From: Siccirubricoccus soli
Lineage (GTDB): Bacteria > Pseudomonadota > Alphaproteobacteria > Acetobacterales > Acetobacteraceae
Assembly (NCBI RefSeq): GCF_024178315.1
Contig: NZ_JAMZIK010000067.1
Coordinates: 41,354 to 105,353 of the forward strand
DNA: 64,000 nt
Reading direction: 5' to 3'
Each line of letters starts with the position of its first letter. The first letter of the stretch is position 1. Below, piece by piece: positions 1-7,858 of this stretch. Both the position numbers and the translations under genes were made by a program. The notes under the pieces were generated by a model. It did no database searches. It saw only the letters and a program-made list of their open reading frames with translations, and had not been told where the DNA came from.

Positions 1-1359
1 CCCCTGCCCGCGCCCCAGCTCCGCCAGCACCTCGCCGAAGGCCGCCTGGGTGGAGAGCTTGCGGCCGGCCGGCACGCGCGGCCGCGGGAAGCTGGCCTGG
101 CCCGGCACCGGCACCGCCGGCGCCGCCAGCCGCCTGCCTTCCGGCGCCAGCTTGCGGGCGAAGGGCACGCTGTCGAGGAAGGATTGCAGCCGCGCCTCGG
201 GGAGGCAGAGCCCCTCGAACCGGTCCCATTCATGGCCGTCGCGGATGTTCATCTCCGCCTTGAAGCCGGCCATCTGCTCCTTGCTCATCAGCCCGGCATG
301 GTTGTCCTTGTGCCCGGCGAAGGGCAGGCCCATGCCCTTGATGGTGTAGGCGATGAAGCAGGTGGGCTGGTCGCCGGCGACGTCCTGGGCGCGGAAGGCT
401 TCCAGCAGCGTCGCCACGTCATGGCCGCCGAGATTGGTCATCAGCGCGCCCAGCTCGGCATCCGAGAGCGGATCGATGATCGCCCGGATCCCCTCCTCGC
501 GCCCCAGATCGGTCAGCAGCGCCGCGCGCCAGGCGGCACCGCCCTGGAAGGTGAGCGCGGAGTAGAGGCTGTTCGGGCAGTCGTCGATCCAGCGGCGGAG
601 CGACTCGCCCCCCTCCCGCGCAAAGGCGGCCTGGAGCTTCCGGCCGTATTTCAGGGTGACGACATTCCACCCCATGTCGCGGAACAGGCCCTCAATCCGG
701 CCGAAGAGCCGGTCCTGCACCACGCTGTCGAGACTCTGGCGGTTGTAGTCCACCACCCACCAGACATTGCGGATGTCGTGCTTCCAGCCCTCCAGCAGGG
801 CCTCGTAGATATTGCCCTCGTCCAGCTCGGCATCGCCGACGATGGCGATGTGGCGGCCTGCCGGAATCTCCTGCCGGCCCAGCTTGTGCAGCTTCACATA
901 GTCCTGCACCAGGCTGCCGAAGCTGGTCAGCGCCACGCCGAGACCGACCGAGCCGGTGGAGAAATCCACCTCCGCCCCGTCCTTCACCCGGCTCGGATAG
1001 GGCTGGATGCCGCCGAATTGCCGGAGCGTCTCCAGCTTCGCCCGGTCCTGCCGGCCGAACAGGTAATTGGCGGCGTGGAACACCGGCCCGGCATGCGGCT
1101 TCACCGCCAGCCGGTCCTCGGGCTTGAGCATCTCGAAGTAGAGCGCCGCCATGATGGAGATGACGGAGGCGCAGGAGGCCTGGTGCCCGCCCACCTTCAG
1201 CCCGTCCCGATTGGGCCGGACATGGTTCGCATGGTGGATCATCCAGGCGGAGAGCCAGAGCAGCTTGCGCTCCAGCGCATGCAGCAGGGCAAGCCGTTCC
1301 GGATCGGCATCCTGGCCGGATGCCGGCAGCTCCGCCGTGCCGTTCGTTAGGACGTTCAC
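1..1359 (-). CDS. AceE-like/transketolase-family thiamine-diphosphate enzyme (partial, C-terminus off window)
   Basis: The reverse strand encodes about 453 residues and runs off the left edge. The N-terminal part reads like the homodimeric pyruvate dehydrogenase E1 (AceE)/transketolase family: GGHQASCAS, KPHAGPVFHAANYLFGRQ, a DFSTGSVGLG block, the ThDP-binding GDAELDEGNIYEALLEGW segment followed by DYNRQSLD, then KGMGLPFAGHKDNHAGL. The family decarboxylates pyruvate or transfers two-carbon units with thiamine diphosphate and Mg2+. The second glycine of the usual GDG motif is Ala here. The start is taken as GTG at 1359 because GGGAGGG lies about 10 bases upstream; no in-frame ATG fits better. 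Substrate (pyruvate, another 2-oxo acid or a sugar phosphate) cannot be decided from this half. It is divergent from the sensor kinase, with 247 bp between them. Confidence 0.82.
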   Translation of the reverse strand, partial: MNVLTNGTAELPASGQDADPERLALLHALERKLLWLSAWMIHHANHVRPNRDGLKVGGHQASCASVISIMAALYFEMLKPEDRLAVKPHAGPVFHAANYLFGRQDRAKLETLRQFGGIQPYPSRVKDGAEVDFSTGSVGLGVALTSFGSLVQDYVKLHKLGRQEIPAGRHIAIVGDAELDEGNIYEALLEGWKHDIRNVWWVVDYNRQSLDSVVQDRLFGRIEGLFRDMGWNVVTLKYGRKLQAAFAREGGESLRRWIDDCPNSLYSALTFQGGAAWRAALLTDLGREEGIRAIIDPLSDAELGALMTNLGGHDVATLLEAFRAQDVAGDQPTCFIAYTIKGMGLPFAGHKDNHAGLMSKEQMAGFKAEMNIRDGHEWDRFEGLCLPEARLQSFLDSVPFARKLAPEGRRLAAPAVPVPGQASFPRPRVPAGRKLSTQAAFGEVLAELGRGQG

Positions 1360-1606
1360 CTGGGGGCCCTCCCGCCTTGCCGCTCCCGGCATCTGGCCCC
1401 GATGGGGCGGGTTCGGCAAGGGCACGCCGCGCCGCCGTCTCCCCGGCTTCCATTGCAGGCACCGCGCGCGCAGGCGCCATGCCCGGCGCGCGCCCGCCCG
1501 CCCTCCCGCCGATACCATCGGGGTTCCCGCTGCCGCCATCACGCGGCTCTGGCTTGCCCTCCGCGGCGGGAGCCGTTAGCGGGGGACGGCACTGCACGAG
1601 GATGGC

Positions 1607-3109
1607 TTGCCTCTTACCAGAACCCTGTTCGGCCGCCTGACCCTGGTGCTGATGGCGGCGGGCTTCGCGGCCCTGATCGCCATCGGCGCCAGCCTGATCT
1701 GGCTGGTGGAGAGCACCCGCGGCTTCGCCGATGCGGTGAACGCCACCCAGAATGTCCGGCTGGCCTCCCTCCGTGTCCTGTCACTGCTGCAGGACGCCGA
1801 GACCGGCCAGCGCGGCTATCTGCTGACCGGAGAGCGCAGCTACCTGGAGCCCTACAACGCCGCCGTCGCCGCCCTGCCGGAGGCGCTGCCCGACCTCACC
1901 GCCCGGGTCATCGCCGATGGCGGCGTGCCTGGGCCGGTCCAGGCGCTGGAGCAGCAGGCGCGGGAGAAGCTGGCGGAACTGGCCCAGACCATCGCCCTGT
2001 TCGAGGCTGGCCAGCGGCAGGAGGCGCTCGCCGCCGTCCGCAGCGAACGCGGCCGGCAATCCATGGACGAGATCCGCGCCGAGATCGACGGCCTCGAGCG
2101 CCGCAGCGACGCCCGCCTCGCCGGCCGCAGCGCGGCGCTCGAGCGCAACGGCCGCATGCTGCTGCTCGGCGCCGCCCTCGTCCTCGGTCTGATGTTCCTC
2201 GTCGCGGTCGGTGCCGCGGTGGTCAGCCATCGCTATCTGCGGGAGCTGGAAGCGGCCCACCGTGCCACCCGGGAGGCCAATGAGGGGCTGGAGGCACGGG
2301 TCGCCGAGCGTACCGCTGCCCTCGCCGCCGCCAATGCCGAGATCCAGCGTTTCGCCTACATCGTCTCGCACGACCTCCGGGCGCCGCTGGTCAACGTCAT
2401 GGGCTTCACCGCCGAGCTGGAAAGCGGCCTCGCGGAGCTGCGCAGCCTGCTGCAGCGCGCGAAGGCGGAGGCGCCCGCGCTGGTGACGGATGGCGCCCAG
2501 ATGACGGTGGAGGAGGATCTGCCGGAGGCGATCGGCTTCATCCGCTCCTCCACCGAGCGCATGGACCGGCTGATCAACGCCATCCTCCGCCTCTCGCGGG
2601 AGGGTCGCCGGGCGCTGCGGCCGGAGCGGGTGGCGGTGGCGGCGATGGTCGAGACCATCATCGGCTCGTTGCAGCACCAGCTCGACGCCGCAGGCGCCAC
2701 CGCCACGGCGGAGCCCGGCCTGCCGGAGCTGGTGACGGACAGGCTAGCCCTTGAACAGATCCTCGGGAATTTGATCGACAACGCGGTGAAGTACCTCGAC
2801 CCCTCCCGGCCCGGCCGGATTACCGTCTCCGGCGTCCGCCGCGGCCGGCAGGTGACGCTGGAAGTCGCAGATAATGGCCGCGGTATCGATCCACGGGACC
2901 ATGACCGGGTCTTCGAACTCTTCCGACGCTCCGGCCGGCAGGATCAGAAGGGAGAGGGAATCGGCCTGGCCCATGTCAGGGCCCTGGCACGGCGCATGGG
3001 CGGCGAGGTAACGCTGGAATCCACCCCGGGCGTGGGGTCCCGATTCCGCCTCACCCTGCCCGCCATCCTGAGCGCCCAACCGGCCATCCCCGAAGGAAGC
3101 CCGCCATGA
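1607..3109 (+). CDS. CHASE3-domain sensor histidine kinase
   Basis: A 500-residue membrane histidine kinase. Transmembrane helix 1 is about residues 13-34 and helix 2 about 184-206. Between them is a periplasmic CHASE3 domain with the signature DAETGQRGYLLTG (63-75). After a coiled-coil linker comes a HisKA domain with the phospho-accepting His255 in VSHDLRAP, then a HATPase domain with N-box (LIDNAVKY, near 390), G1 (DNGRGI, 422-427) and G2 (GEGIGL, 449-454). It should autophosphorylate and pass phosphate to a receiver; the stimulus is unknown. The start is TTG at 1607 with ACGAGGA just upstream; the ATG at 1602 is in another frame. Its stop overlaps the next gene by four bases (ATGA), so it is translationally coupled to the receiver protein. 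Confidence 0.9.
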   Translation: MPLTRTLFGRLTLVLMAAGFAALIAIGASLIWLVESTRGFADAVNATQNVRLASLRVLSLLQDAETGQRGYLLTGERSYLEPYNAAVAALPEALPDLTARVIADGGVPGPVQALEQQAREKLAELAQTIALFEAGQRQEALAAVRSERGRQSMDEIRAEIDGLERRSDARLAGRSAALERNGRMLLLGAALVLGLMFLVAVGAAVVSHRYLRELEAAHRATREANEGLEARVAERTAALAAANAEIQRFAYIVSHDLRAPLVNVMGFTAELESGLAELRSLLQRAKAEAPALVTDGAQMTVEEDLPEAIGFIRSSTERMDRLINAILRLSREGRRALRPERVAVAAMVETIIGSLQHQLDAAGATATAEPGLPELVTDRLALEQILGNLIDNAVKYLDPSRPGRITVSGVRRGRQVTLEVADNGRGIDPRDHDRVFELFRRSGRQDQKGEGIGLAHVRALARRMGGEVTLESTPGVGSRFRLTLPAILSAQPAIPEGSPP

Positions 3110-3540
3110 CCGCCGCGCCACAGGCCGTGACCATCGTCATGATCGAGGATGACGAGGGGCATGCCCGGCTGATCGAGAAGAACCTGCAGCGCGCCGGCGT
3201 GTACAACGAGGTGCAGCACTTCGGCGACGGCACCTCGGCGCTGGATTACCTGCTCGGCCCCGGGCGGCCGGCGCAGCGGCCGCTGCTGGTCCTGCTCGAC
3301 CTCAACCTGCCGGACATGAGCGGCTTCGACATCCTGGCCAAGATCAAGGACGACCCGGTGCTGCGCCCGGCCCCGGTCATTATACTGACCACGACGGATG
3401 ACGAGCGGGAGATCCGCCGCGGCTACGAGCTCGGCTGCAACGTCTACATCACCAAGCCGGTGAATTACGAGAATTTCGCCCTGGCGGTACGCCAGCTCGG
3501 CCTGTTCCTCGCCGTCATCCAGGTACCGCCGCCCCCATGA
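3106..3540 (+). CDS. stand-alone response regulator receiver (Rcp/CheY-like)
   Basis: A 144-residue single-domain receiver with no output domain. The acidic pocket is E14-D15-D16, the phospho-acceptor is Asp65 in LLDLNLPDMSGFDIL, the conserved Thr lies in ILTTTDD (about 95-97) and Lys117 is in YITKPVN. The extended beta4-alpha4 region and this KPV form are typical of the Rcp1-type receivers that pair with kinases of the upstream kind. It overlaps the kinase by four bases and the following receiver-kinase by four, so the three probably form one phosphorelay: kinase to receiver, and possibly on to the hybrid protein. There is no DNA-binding part, so it acts by protein-protein contact or as a phosphate shuttle. 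Confidence 0.92.
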   Translation: MTAAPQAVTIVMIEDDEGHARLIEKNLQRAGVYNEVQHFGDGTSALDYLLGPGRPAQRPLLVLLDLNLPDMSGFDILAKIKDDPVLRPAPVIILTTTDDEREIRRGYELGCNVYITKPVNYENFALAVRQLGLFLAVIQVPPPP

Positions 3541-4574
3541 CCGGCCACCGCATCCTCTATATCGACGACGAGCCGGGGCTGCGCCGGCTGGTACAGCGCG
3601 ACCTGCAGCGCCACGGCTACACGGTGGAGACCGCGCCGGATGGCGAGGCCGGCCTCGCCCAGGCGCAGACCGGCGGCTTCGACTGCGTCTGCCTGGATCA
3701 CTACATGCCGGGCCAGGACGGGCTGGAGACGCTCGCCGGGCTGCGCGCCCTGCCGGAGCCGCCGCCGGTCATCTTCGTCACCGGCGCCGATGACGGCCGC
3801 CTCGCCGTCGCCGCGCTGCGCGCCGGCGCCGCGGACTACGTCATCAAGGAGGCGGGGGAGGATTTCCTCGTCCTGCTCCGCTCGGCCATCGAGGCGGCGA
3901 TCGAGCGCGCCGCGCTGCGGGCCGCGCATCAGCGCGCCGAGGCGGCGGTGCGCGAGGCGCGGGACCGGGCGGAGAGCCTGGCCCGCCAGCGCGCCGTGCT
4001 GCTGCGGGAGGTGAACCACCGCGTCGCCAACAGCCTCCAGCTCATCGGCTCCCTCGCCCGGCTGCAGGAGGGCGCGGTGGCGGATCCGGCGGCGCGCGGC
4101 GCGCTCGCCGCGATGCGCAACCGCATCGCCGCGGTCGCCCAGGTGCATCGCCGGCTCTACACCTCGGAGGATGTGCAGAGCGTCGCGCTGCACGACTACA
4201 TGGCCGGGCTGATCGAGGAACTCGCCCGCGCGGCGGACAACCACGCCATCTCGCTGGAGGCGGAGCCGCTGGTGGTCTCGACCGACCGCGCCGTCTCGCT
4301 CGGCGTCATCCTGTCCGAGCTGGTGACGAATGCGATGAAATACGCCTATCCGGAGGCCGGCCAGGGGCCGATCCGGGTGCAGCTCCGCTGCACGCCGGAG
4401 GGCGGGGAGATGGCGGTGCAGGATGACGGGGTCGGCACGGAGGCCGGCGCCCCGGGCGGCACCGGGCTCGGCCGGCGGATCGTGGAGGCGCTGTCGGCCG
4501 GCATCGGCGGCACGGTGGAGCATGTGACCGGCCCCGGCGGCACGCGGGTGAGCGTGCGCTTCGCGCTGGACTGA
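3537..4574 (+). CDS. response regulator-histidine kinase hybrid (receiver + HisKA_2 + HATPase)
   Basis: A 345-residue cytosolic hybrid. The N-terminal receiver has D10-D11-E12, phospho-acceptor Asp54 in VCLDHYMPGQDG and Lys104. A coiled coil (about 120-155) leads into a HisKA_2 dimerisation domain with His161 in LREVNHRVANSLQLI, the form seen in LovK/PdtaS-type and general-stress-response kinases. The HATPase domain follows with SELVTNAMKYAYP and QDDGVG. No membrane segment is visible. The receiver likely gates the kinase in response to phosphate from the upstream kinase or the small receiver. The cognate output regulator is not in this window; PhyR-type or ANTAR regulators are usual partners of this family (inference). 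Confidence 0.9.
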   Translation: MTGHRILYIDDEPGLRRLVQRDLQRHGYTVETAPDGEAGLAQAQTGGFDCVCLDHYMPGQDGLETLAGLRALPEPPPVIFVTGADDGRLAVAALRAGAADYVIKEAGEDFLVLLRSAIEAAIERAALRAAHQRAEAAVREARDRAESLARQRAVLLREVNHRVANSLQLIGSLARLQEGAVADPAARGALAAMRNRIAAVAQVHRRLYTSEDVQSVALHDYMAGLIEELARAADNHAISLEAEPLVVSTDRAVSLGVILSELVTNAMKYAYPEAGQGPIRVQLRCTPEGGEMAVQDDGVGTEAGAPGGTGLGRRIVEALSAGIGGTVEHVTGPGGTRVSVRFALD

Positions 4575-4577
4575 TAC

Positions 4578-4609
4578 CCGGCTCGGAAACTCATGACTTT
4601 CCGAGCCGG
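4578..4609 (+). terminator. hairpin after the three-gene signalling operon
   Basis: A perfect 12-bp inverted repeat, CCGGCTCGGAAA at 4578-4589 and its complement at 4598-4609, with an 8-base loop, three bases after the stop of the receiver-kinase. There is no U-tract, so it may act as a 3'-end stabiliser rather than a classic intrinsic terminator. It abuts repeat D copy 1. Confidence 0.6.
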
Positions 4610-4708
4610 ATATCGCGCGCAGGGTTGTGTGGCGGCTGCGCGCCGGAACCAGGGACATGCCGGCCGCGCCCGTGGACCGATATCGGTCAGCATTCCCGGC
4701 GCGCGATG
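4608..4708 (+). repeat. dispersed repeat family D, copy 1
   Basis: About 100 bp sharing the core TATCGCGCGCAGGGTTG, then GTGG-GGCT-CGCG and a GGCCG/GTGGA tail, with copies at 16779-16881 (+) and 21168-21256 (-). Copies differ by point changes and one-base indels. All lie between genes. I see no ORF in it. The region 4709-4800 ahead of the ModE-like gene holds nothing else recognisable. Confidence 0.7.
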
Positions 4709-4800
4709 CCGGGGCACCGCACGCCCGGGGGGAGGGGCGGCGACGGAGCCGACTCGCCGCACCGGCTGACAGCCCGGGCCCGTCAGGCTTCAATGCCGGC

Positions 4801-5166
4801 ATGAGTGCCCCGCCCCAGCCAGCCGCCAGGGTCAGCCTGCGGCTCGATCTCGCCACCGGCGGCCGGATCGGGCCCGGGAAGATCGCCCTGCTCGAAGCCA
4901 TTGCCCGGACCGGCTCCATCGCCGCCGCGGCGCGGGAACTGGGCATGTCCTATCCCCGCGCGCTGCGGCTGGTGGAGGCGCTGGACGAGGCGCTGGCCAC
5001 GGCCGCGGTCACCCGTGCGCCAGGCGGGCAGCGGGGCGGCGGCGCGGTGCTGACGGCGGCGGGGCTGGCGCTGATCGCCCGCTACCGGGAGGTGGAGGCG
5101 GCAGCCCAGGCGGCGGCCGGGCCGCTGCCGGCCGGCGCGGCGGGCAAGGGCGGCACGGCCGGCTAG
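4801..5166 (+). CDS. one-domain ModE-like molybdenum-dependent regulator
   Basis: A 121-residue protein with a LysR-type winged helix-turn-helix (about residues 26-62: KIALLEAIARTGSIAAAARE, then MSYPRALRLVEAL) and the ModE-family tail GGGAVLTAAGLALIARYRE. This matches the N-terminal DNA-binding half of ModE. The C-terminal molybdate-binding (Mop/TOBE) half is absent; the protein simply ends in an Ala/Gly-rich tail. Start ATG 4801 gives the usual family N-terminus; a longer frame upstream passes through the intergenic repeat and was not used. It lies 650 bp upstream of modA in the same direction, which supports a role in molybdate control. The stop TAG is provided by the first bases of repeat A copy 1. 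Confidence 0.85.
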   Translation: MSAPPQPAARVSLRLDLATGGRIGPGKIALLEAIARTGSIAAAARELGMSYPRALRLVEALDEALATAAVTRAPGGQRGGGAVLTAAGLALIARYREVEAAAQAAAGPLPAGAAGKGGTAG

Positions 5167-5269
5167 AGCAGATCGCCGTAGGGCGGCATCGCCCGAAGGC
5201 GTGAATCTGCTCTGCAAACAGAGGCTTGAAGCGTTTTCGGTGAACGCATGTAAACCGAAAACGCTCTAG
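5164..5269 (+). repeat. dispersed repeat family A, copy 1 (supplies the stop codon of the ModE-like gene)
   Basis: A 106-bp element bounded by TAGAGCAGATCGCC and CGCTCTAG. It has two parts: a GGGCGGCATCGCCCG block, and a perfect 12-bp hairpin with arms AGCGTTTTCGGT (5230-5241) and ACCGAAAACGCT (5254-5265). The first TAG is the stop codon of the preceding gene. Further copies lie at 7493-7597 (+) and 57632-57737 (-). Confidence 0.88.
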
Positions 5270-5581
5270 CGGCCAGCCGCAAAGCCCGGCGGCAGCGACC
5301 GACATGCCGGCACGCCACACGGCGCCCCGCCGGTTGATGCCTGCTCAGGCCGGAACCGGTCCGACCCGGACGGACGGGTCGTCCGGCCCGCTGCCCCGCA
5401 ATCGGCCGAGTCATCATCCGGCCGCGTTCCCGCCTGCCCGATGCTGCGCGCGCCCTGCCATGGCCGGGCGCCCTGCCGCCTCCCTGGGCTGGCCGGGGCG
5501 TGCCCGAGAGGGCTCGCCCAGCGCCGGCCAGGACGCGCGCGACAAGGGCACGCCCCGGACCTTCCCCGGTCCCGGCCTTGA

Positions 5582-5797
5582 GCAATATCCGCTCAGGTGG
5601 AATCACCCGATCGGATTTCCCGCTCCGGAAAACGCCAGATCCAGGGCAGCTTATCTCCGACTTGATGGATCACGCCGCGATCCATCAAGTCGGATATTGC
5701 TTTGGCCGGCAGGCGCCTGGCGGGCCGCGCCCATCGCCTTGCCTGGCCCGGGGCAACCATGGCCCTTGGCCGCGTTATCACCATCCGGCAATATCGC
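5582..5797. promoter_or_regulatory. recurring GCAATATCCG motif upstream of modA (candidate operator)
   Basis: GCAATATCCG occurs at 5582-5591 (+), as its exact reverse complement at 5691-5700, and as GCAATATCGC at 5788-5797, 20 bases before the modA start. The AT-rich core stands out in a ~70% GC surrounding. The first copy sits inside TGAGC-N7-GCTCA. It does not match the classical E. coli ModE box well, so regulator identity is only inferred from the neighbouring ModE-like gene. Confidence 0.4.
5656..5694. repeat. 16-bp perfect inverted repeat upstream of modA
   Basis: TCCGACTTGATGGATC (5656-5671) and its exact complement (5679-5694) flank a 7-base loop; the symmetry extends outward with one mismatch. 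It could be an operator, a transcript hairpin or the trace of a small mobile repeat. No other copy was noticed in the window. Confidence 0.7.
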
Positions 5798-5817
5798 CTT
5801 CGCAAGAAGGAACCGCC

Positions 5818-6624
5818 ATGCGACGCCGCCATCTCGCCACCCTCGCCCTGGGGCTGGTCCCGGGCCTTCCCCTCGCCCCTGCCGCAACCCATGCCCAGGG
5901 CATCGCCGACCGGCCCCTCACCCTCTTCGCCGCGGCCTCCCTGCAGGATGCGCTGCGGGCGCTGGAGCCGGCCTGGCGCGCCGCCGCCCCGGGCAACCGG
6001 CCGCTGCGCTTCTCCTTCGCCGCCTCCTCCAGCCTCGCCCGGCAGATCGAGCAGGGGGCACCGGCCGACCTCTTCCTCTCCGCCGACGAGCCCTGGATGG
6101 ACTACCTCGCGGAGCGGAAGCTCATCCTGCCGGAAACCCGGGTCAGCCCGCTCGGCAACGCCCTGGCGCTGATCGCCCCGGCGGACAGCCCGGCCGCGCC
6201 CCTCGCCCTCGGCCGCGGTACCGATCTTGCGGCACTGCTTGGCGCCCAGGGCCGGCTGGCGGTGGGCGACCCGGCGCATGTGCCGGTCGGCCTCTATGCC
6301 CGCGCGGCGCTCACCTGGATGGGCCAGTGGGAGGCGCTGCAGCCCCGCCTCGCCCGGGCCGAATCGGTACGCGCCGGCCTGCTGCTGGTGGAGCGCGGCG
6401 AGGCGCCGCTCGGCATCGTCTATGCGACGGATGCCGCCGCCTCGCAGAAGGTGAAGCGCCTTGGCATCTTCCCGGCGGAAAGCCATCCGCCGGTCAGCTA
6501 CCCCTTCGCCGTCACCACCCGCGCGGCGCAGGACCCCGCGGCGCGGGCGCTGCTCGCCTGGCTGGCCGGCCCGCCCGCCGCCGCCGCCTGGCAGCGTTTC
6601 GGCTTCACCGTCCGCGCCCCCTGA
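5818..6624 (+). CDS. modA: molybdate ABC transporter substrate-binding protein
   Basis: A 268-residue periplasmic binding protein. A Sec signal peptide covers about residues 1-26 (MRRRHLATLALGLVPGLPLA, then THAQ). The mature part has the ModA hallmarks: TLFAAASLQDAL, FSFAASSSLARQIEQGAPADLFLSADEPWMDYL and the C-terminal GIVYATDAAAS and YPFAV. It captures molybdate or tungstate for an ABC importer. The start is ATG 5818 with a clear ribosome site; an earlier in-frame ATG would destroy the signal peptide. It is followed 16 bp later by modD. The permease ModB and ATPase ModC normally encoded alongside are not here or elsewhere in the window. Confidence 0.94.
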   Translation: MRRRHLATLALGLVPGLPLAPAATHAQGIADRPLTLFAAASLQDALRALEPAWRAAAPGNRPLRFSFAASSSLARQIEQGAPADLFLSADEPWMDYLAERKLILPETRVSPLGNALALIAPADSPAAPLALGRGTDLAALLGAQGRLAVGDPAHVPVGLYARAALTWMGQWEALQPRLARAESVRAGLLLVERGEAPLGIVYATDAAASQKVKRLGIFPAESHPPVSYPFAVTTRAAQDPAARALLAWLAGPPAAAAWQRFGFTVRAP

Positions 6625-6640
6625 GCGTTATGGGCCTGCC

Positions 6641-7495
6641 ATGAGCTATCCCCTGCCCGATGCCCGGCTTGCCGCCATGCTGGCGGAGGACGCGCCGCAT
6701 GGTGACCTGACAACCGCCGGCCTCGGCATCGGCGAGCGTCCCGGCCGGCTGGTGCTGCGCGCCCGCGACACCATGACGCTTGCCTGCATCGAGGAGGCGG
6801 AGCGGCTGTTCCAGCTCGCCGCCTGCGCCGAGACGCGGCGCTACGCGGCGAGCGGCGCGCAGGTTGAGGCGGGGGGCGAGCTGCTGCGCGCCGCCGGCCC
6901 GGCCGCCGCGCTGCACCGCGCGGCGAAGGTCGCGCAGGTGCTGGTGGAGATCGCCTCCGGCATCGCCAGCCGCGCGCATGCCATGGTGCAGGCGGCGCGC
7001 AGCGCCCGGCCGGGCATCGCCGTGGCCTGCACCCGCAAGCATCTGCCGGGGGCGAAGGATGTGATGCTGCGCGCCATCGCCGCCGGCGGCTGCATCCCGC
7101 ACCGGCTCGGGCTCTCGGACAGCGTGCTGGTCTTTCCGGAGCACCGCGCCTTCCTCGGCCGCACCCCGCCGCATCTCTGGGTGGCGTCGCTGCGGGCAGC
7201 GCAGCCGGAGCGCAAGATCGCAGTGGAAGCGGACAGCATCGACCTGGCGCTGCAATTTGCCCATGCCGGGGTGGATACGCTGCAACTGGACAAGTTGCCT
7301 CCCGAGGATGTGGGGGCGGTGGCACGCGCCCTTTCCGGCATGGCGCGCCGGCCGCTGCTGGTGGCGACCGGCGGGGTGAATGCGGCGAATGCCGCCGCCT
7401 ATGCCGCCGCCGGGGCGGATCTGCTGGTCACCTCCGCCCCCTATGCCGCGCCACCCGCCGATGTGGCGGTGACGATGAGCGCCGTGGATCGCTAG
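6641..7495 (+). CDS. modD: ModD, quinolinate phosphoribosyltransferase-like protein of molybdate loci
   Basis: A 284-residue member of the NadC/ModD family. It shows EDAPHGDLTT near the N-terminus, HRAAKVAQVLVEIASGIASR, the CTRKHLPG segment, KIAVEADS and the C-terminal barrel strands LQLDKLPPE and LLVATGGVN. The family fold is that of nicotinate-nucleotide pyrophosphorylase, but ModD sits in mod operons and its reaction is not settled. Position immediately after modA favours ModD over NadC, and no other NAD-synthesis gene is nearby. Its stop codon TAG is the first three bases of repeat A copy 2, the same arrangement as at the ModE-like gene. Confidence 0.85.
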   Translation: MSYPLPDARLAAMLAEDAPHGDLTTAGLGIGERPGRLVLRARDTMTLACIEEAERLFQLAACAETRRYAASGAQVEAGGELLRAAGPAAALHRAAKVAQVLVEIASGIASRAHAMVQAARSARPGIAVACTRKHLPGAKDVMLRAIAAGGCIPHRLGLSDSVLVFPEHRAFLGRTPPHLWVASLRAAQPERKIAVEADSIDLALQFAHAGVDTLQLDKLPPEDVGAVARALSGMARRPLLVATGGVNAANAAAYAAAGADLLVTSAPYAAPPADVAVTMSAVDR

Positions 7496-7597
7496 AGCAG
7501 ATCGCCATAGGCGGCATCGCCCGGAGGCATGAATTTTCTTTGCAAACAAAGGTGTAGAGCGCCTTCGGTGAACGCATGTGAACCGAAAATGCTCTAG
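7493..7597 (+). repeat. dispersed repeat family A, copy 2 (supplies the stop codon of modD)
   Basis: A 105-bp copy in the same orientation as copy 1, about 85% alike by eye, with TAGAGCAGATCGCC at the left end and GCTCTAG at the right. The hairpin arms carry several changes, so the stem is weaker than in copy 1. The remaining 261 bp up to the next gene (7598-7858) is GC-rich and holds nothing I recognise. Confidence 0.88.
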
Positions 7598-7858
7598 GCA
7601 CGGGCCCCGGGCGGTATCTGCTCCGCACCCACCGGTCGGGCTCGCGCCGGCAAGGGGATCGCGGCCCGCCGGCCGACCCTGTCCCGCAGGGCGGAACTGC
7701 GGCCGCGCCAAGGCCAGCCGAACGGGACTGCGGTCGCCCGCCATCCCGGCCACCGACAGCATAGGGCAGCGACCGCCAGCCAACCCGCCGCCCGGCAGGG
7801 CCGGGGCTGCGGCGCGCCGGCCACGCCACCGCCCGGACGGGCCCCGGCCGGATGGCAA

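Larger units (their letters stand above)
5270..5817 (+). other. gene-free region upstream of modA
   Basis: About 550 bp with no convincing gene. Frames that stay open here are low-complexity and lack a ribosome site. It holds the 16-bp inverted repeat at 5656-5694 and three copies of a GCAATATC-type motif (separate entries), so it probably carries the modA promoter and operators. The modA ribosome site is AGAAGGAA, 5 bases before the ATG. Confidence 0.55.

Noticed and set aside
4627..4800. Longer N-terminus for the ModE-like protein
   Set aside because: The extra residues come from repeat D and have no coding character; ATG 4801 gives the normal family start.
5270..5817. Molybdenum-cofactor riboswitch upstream of modA, or upstream of moaC at 63757-63932
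   Set aside because: I could not find the conserved Moco RNA core; the hairpins at moaC are repeat B instead.
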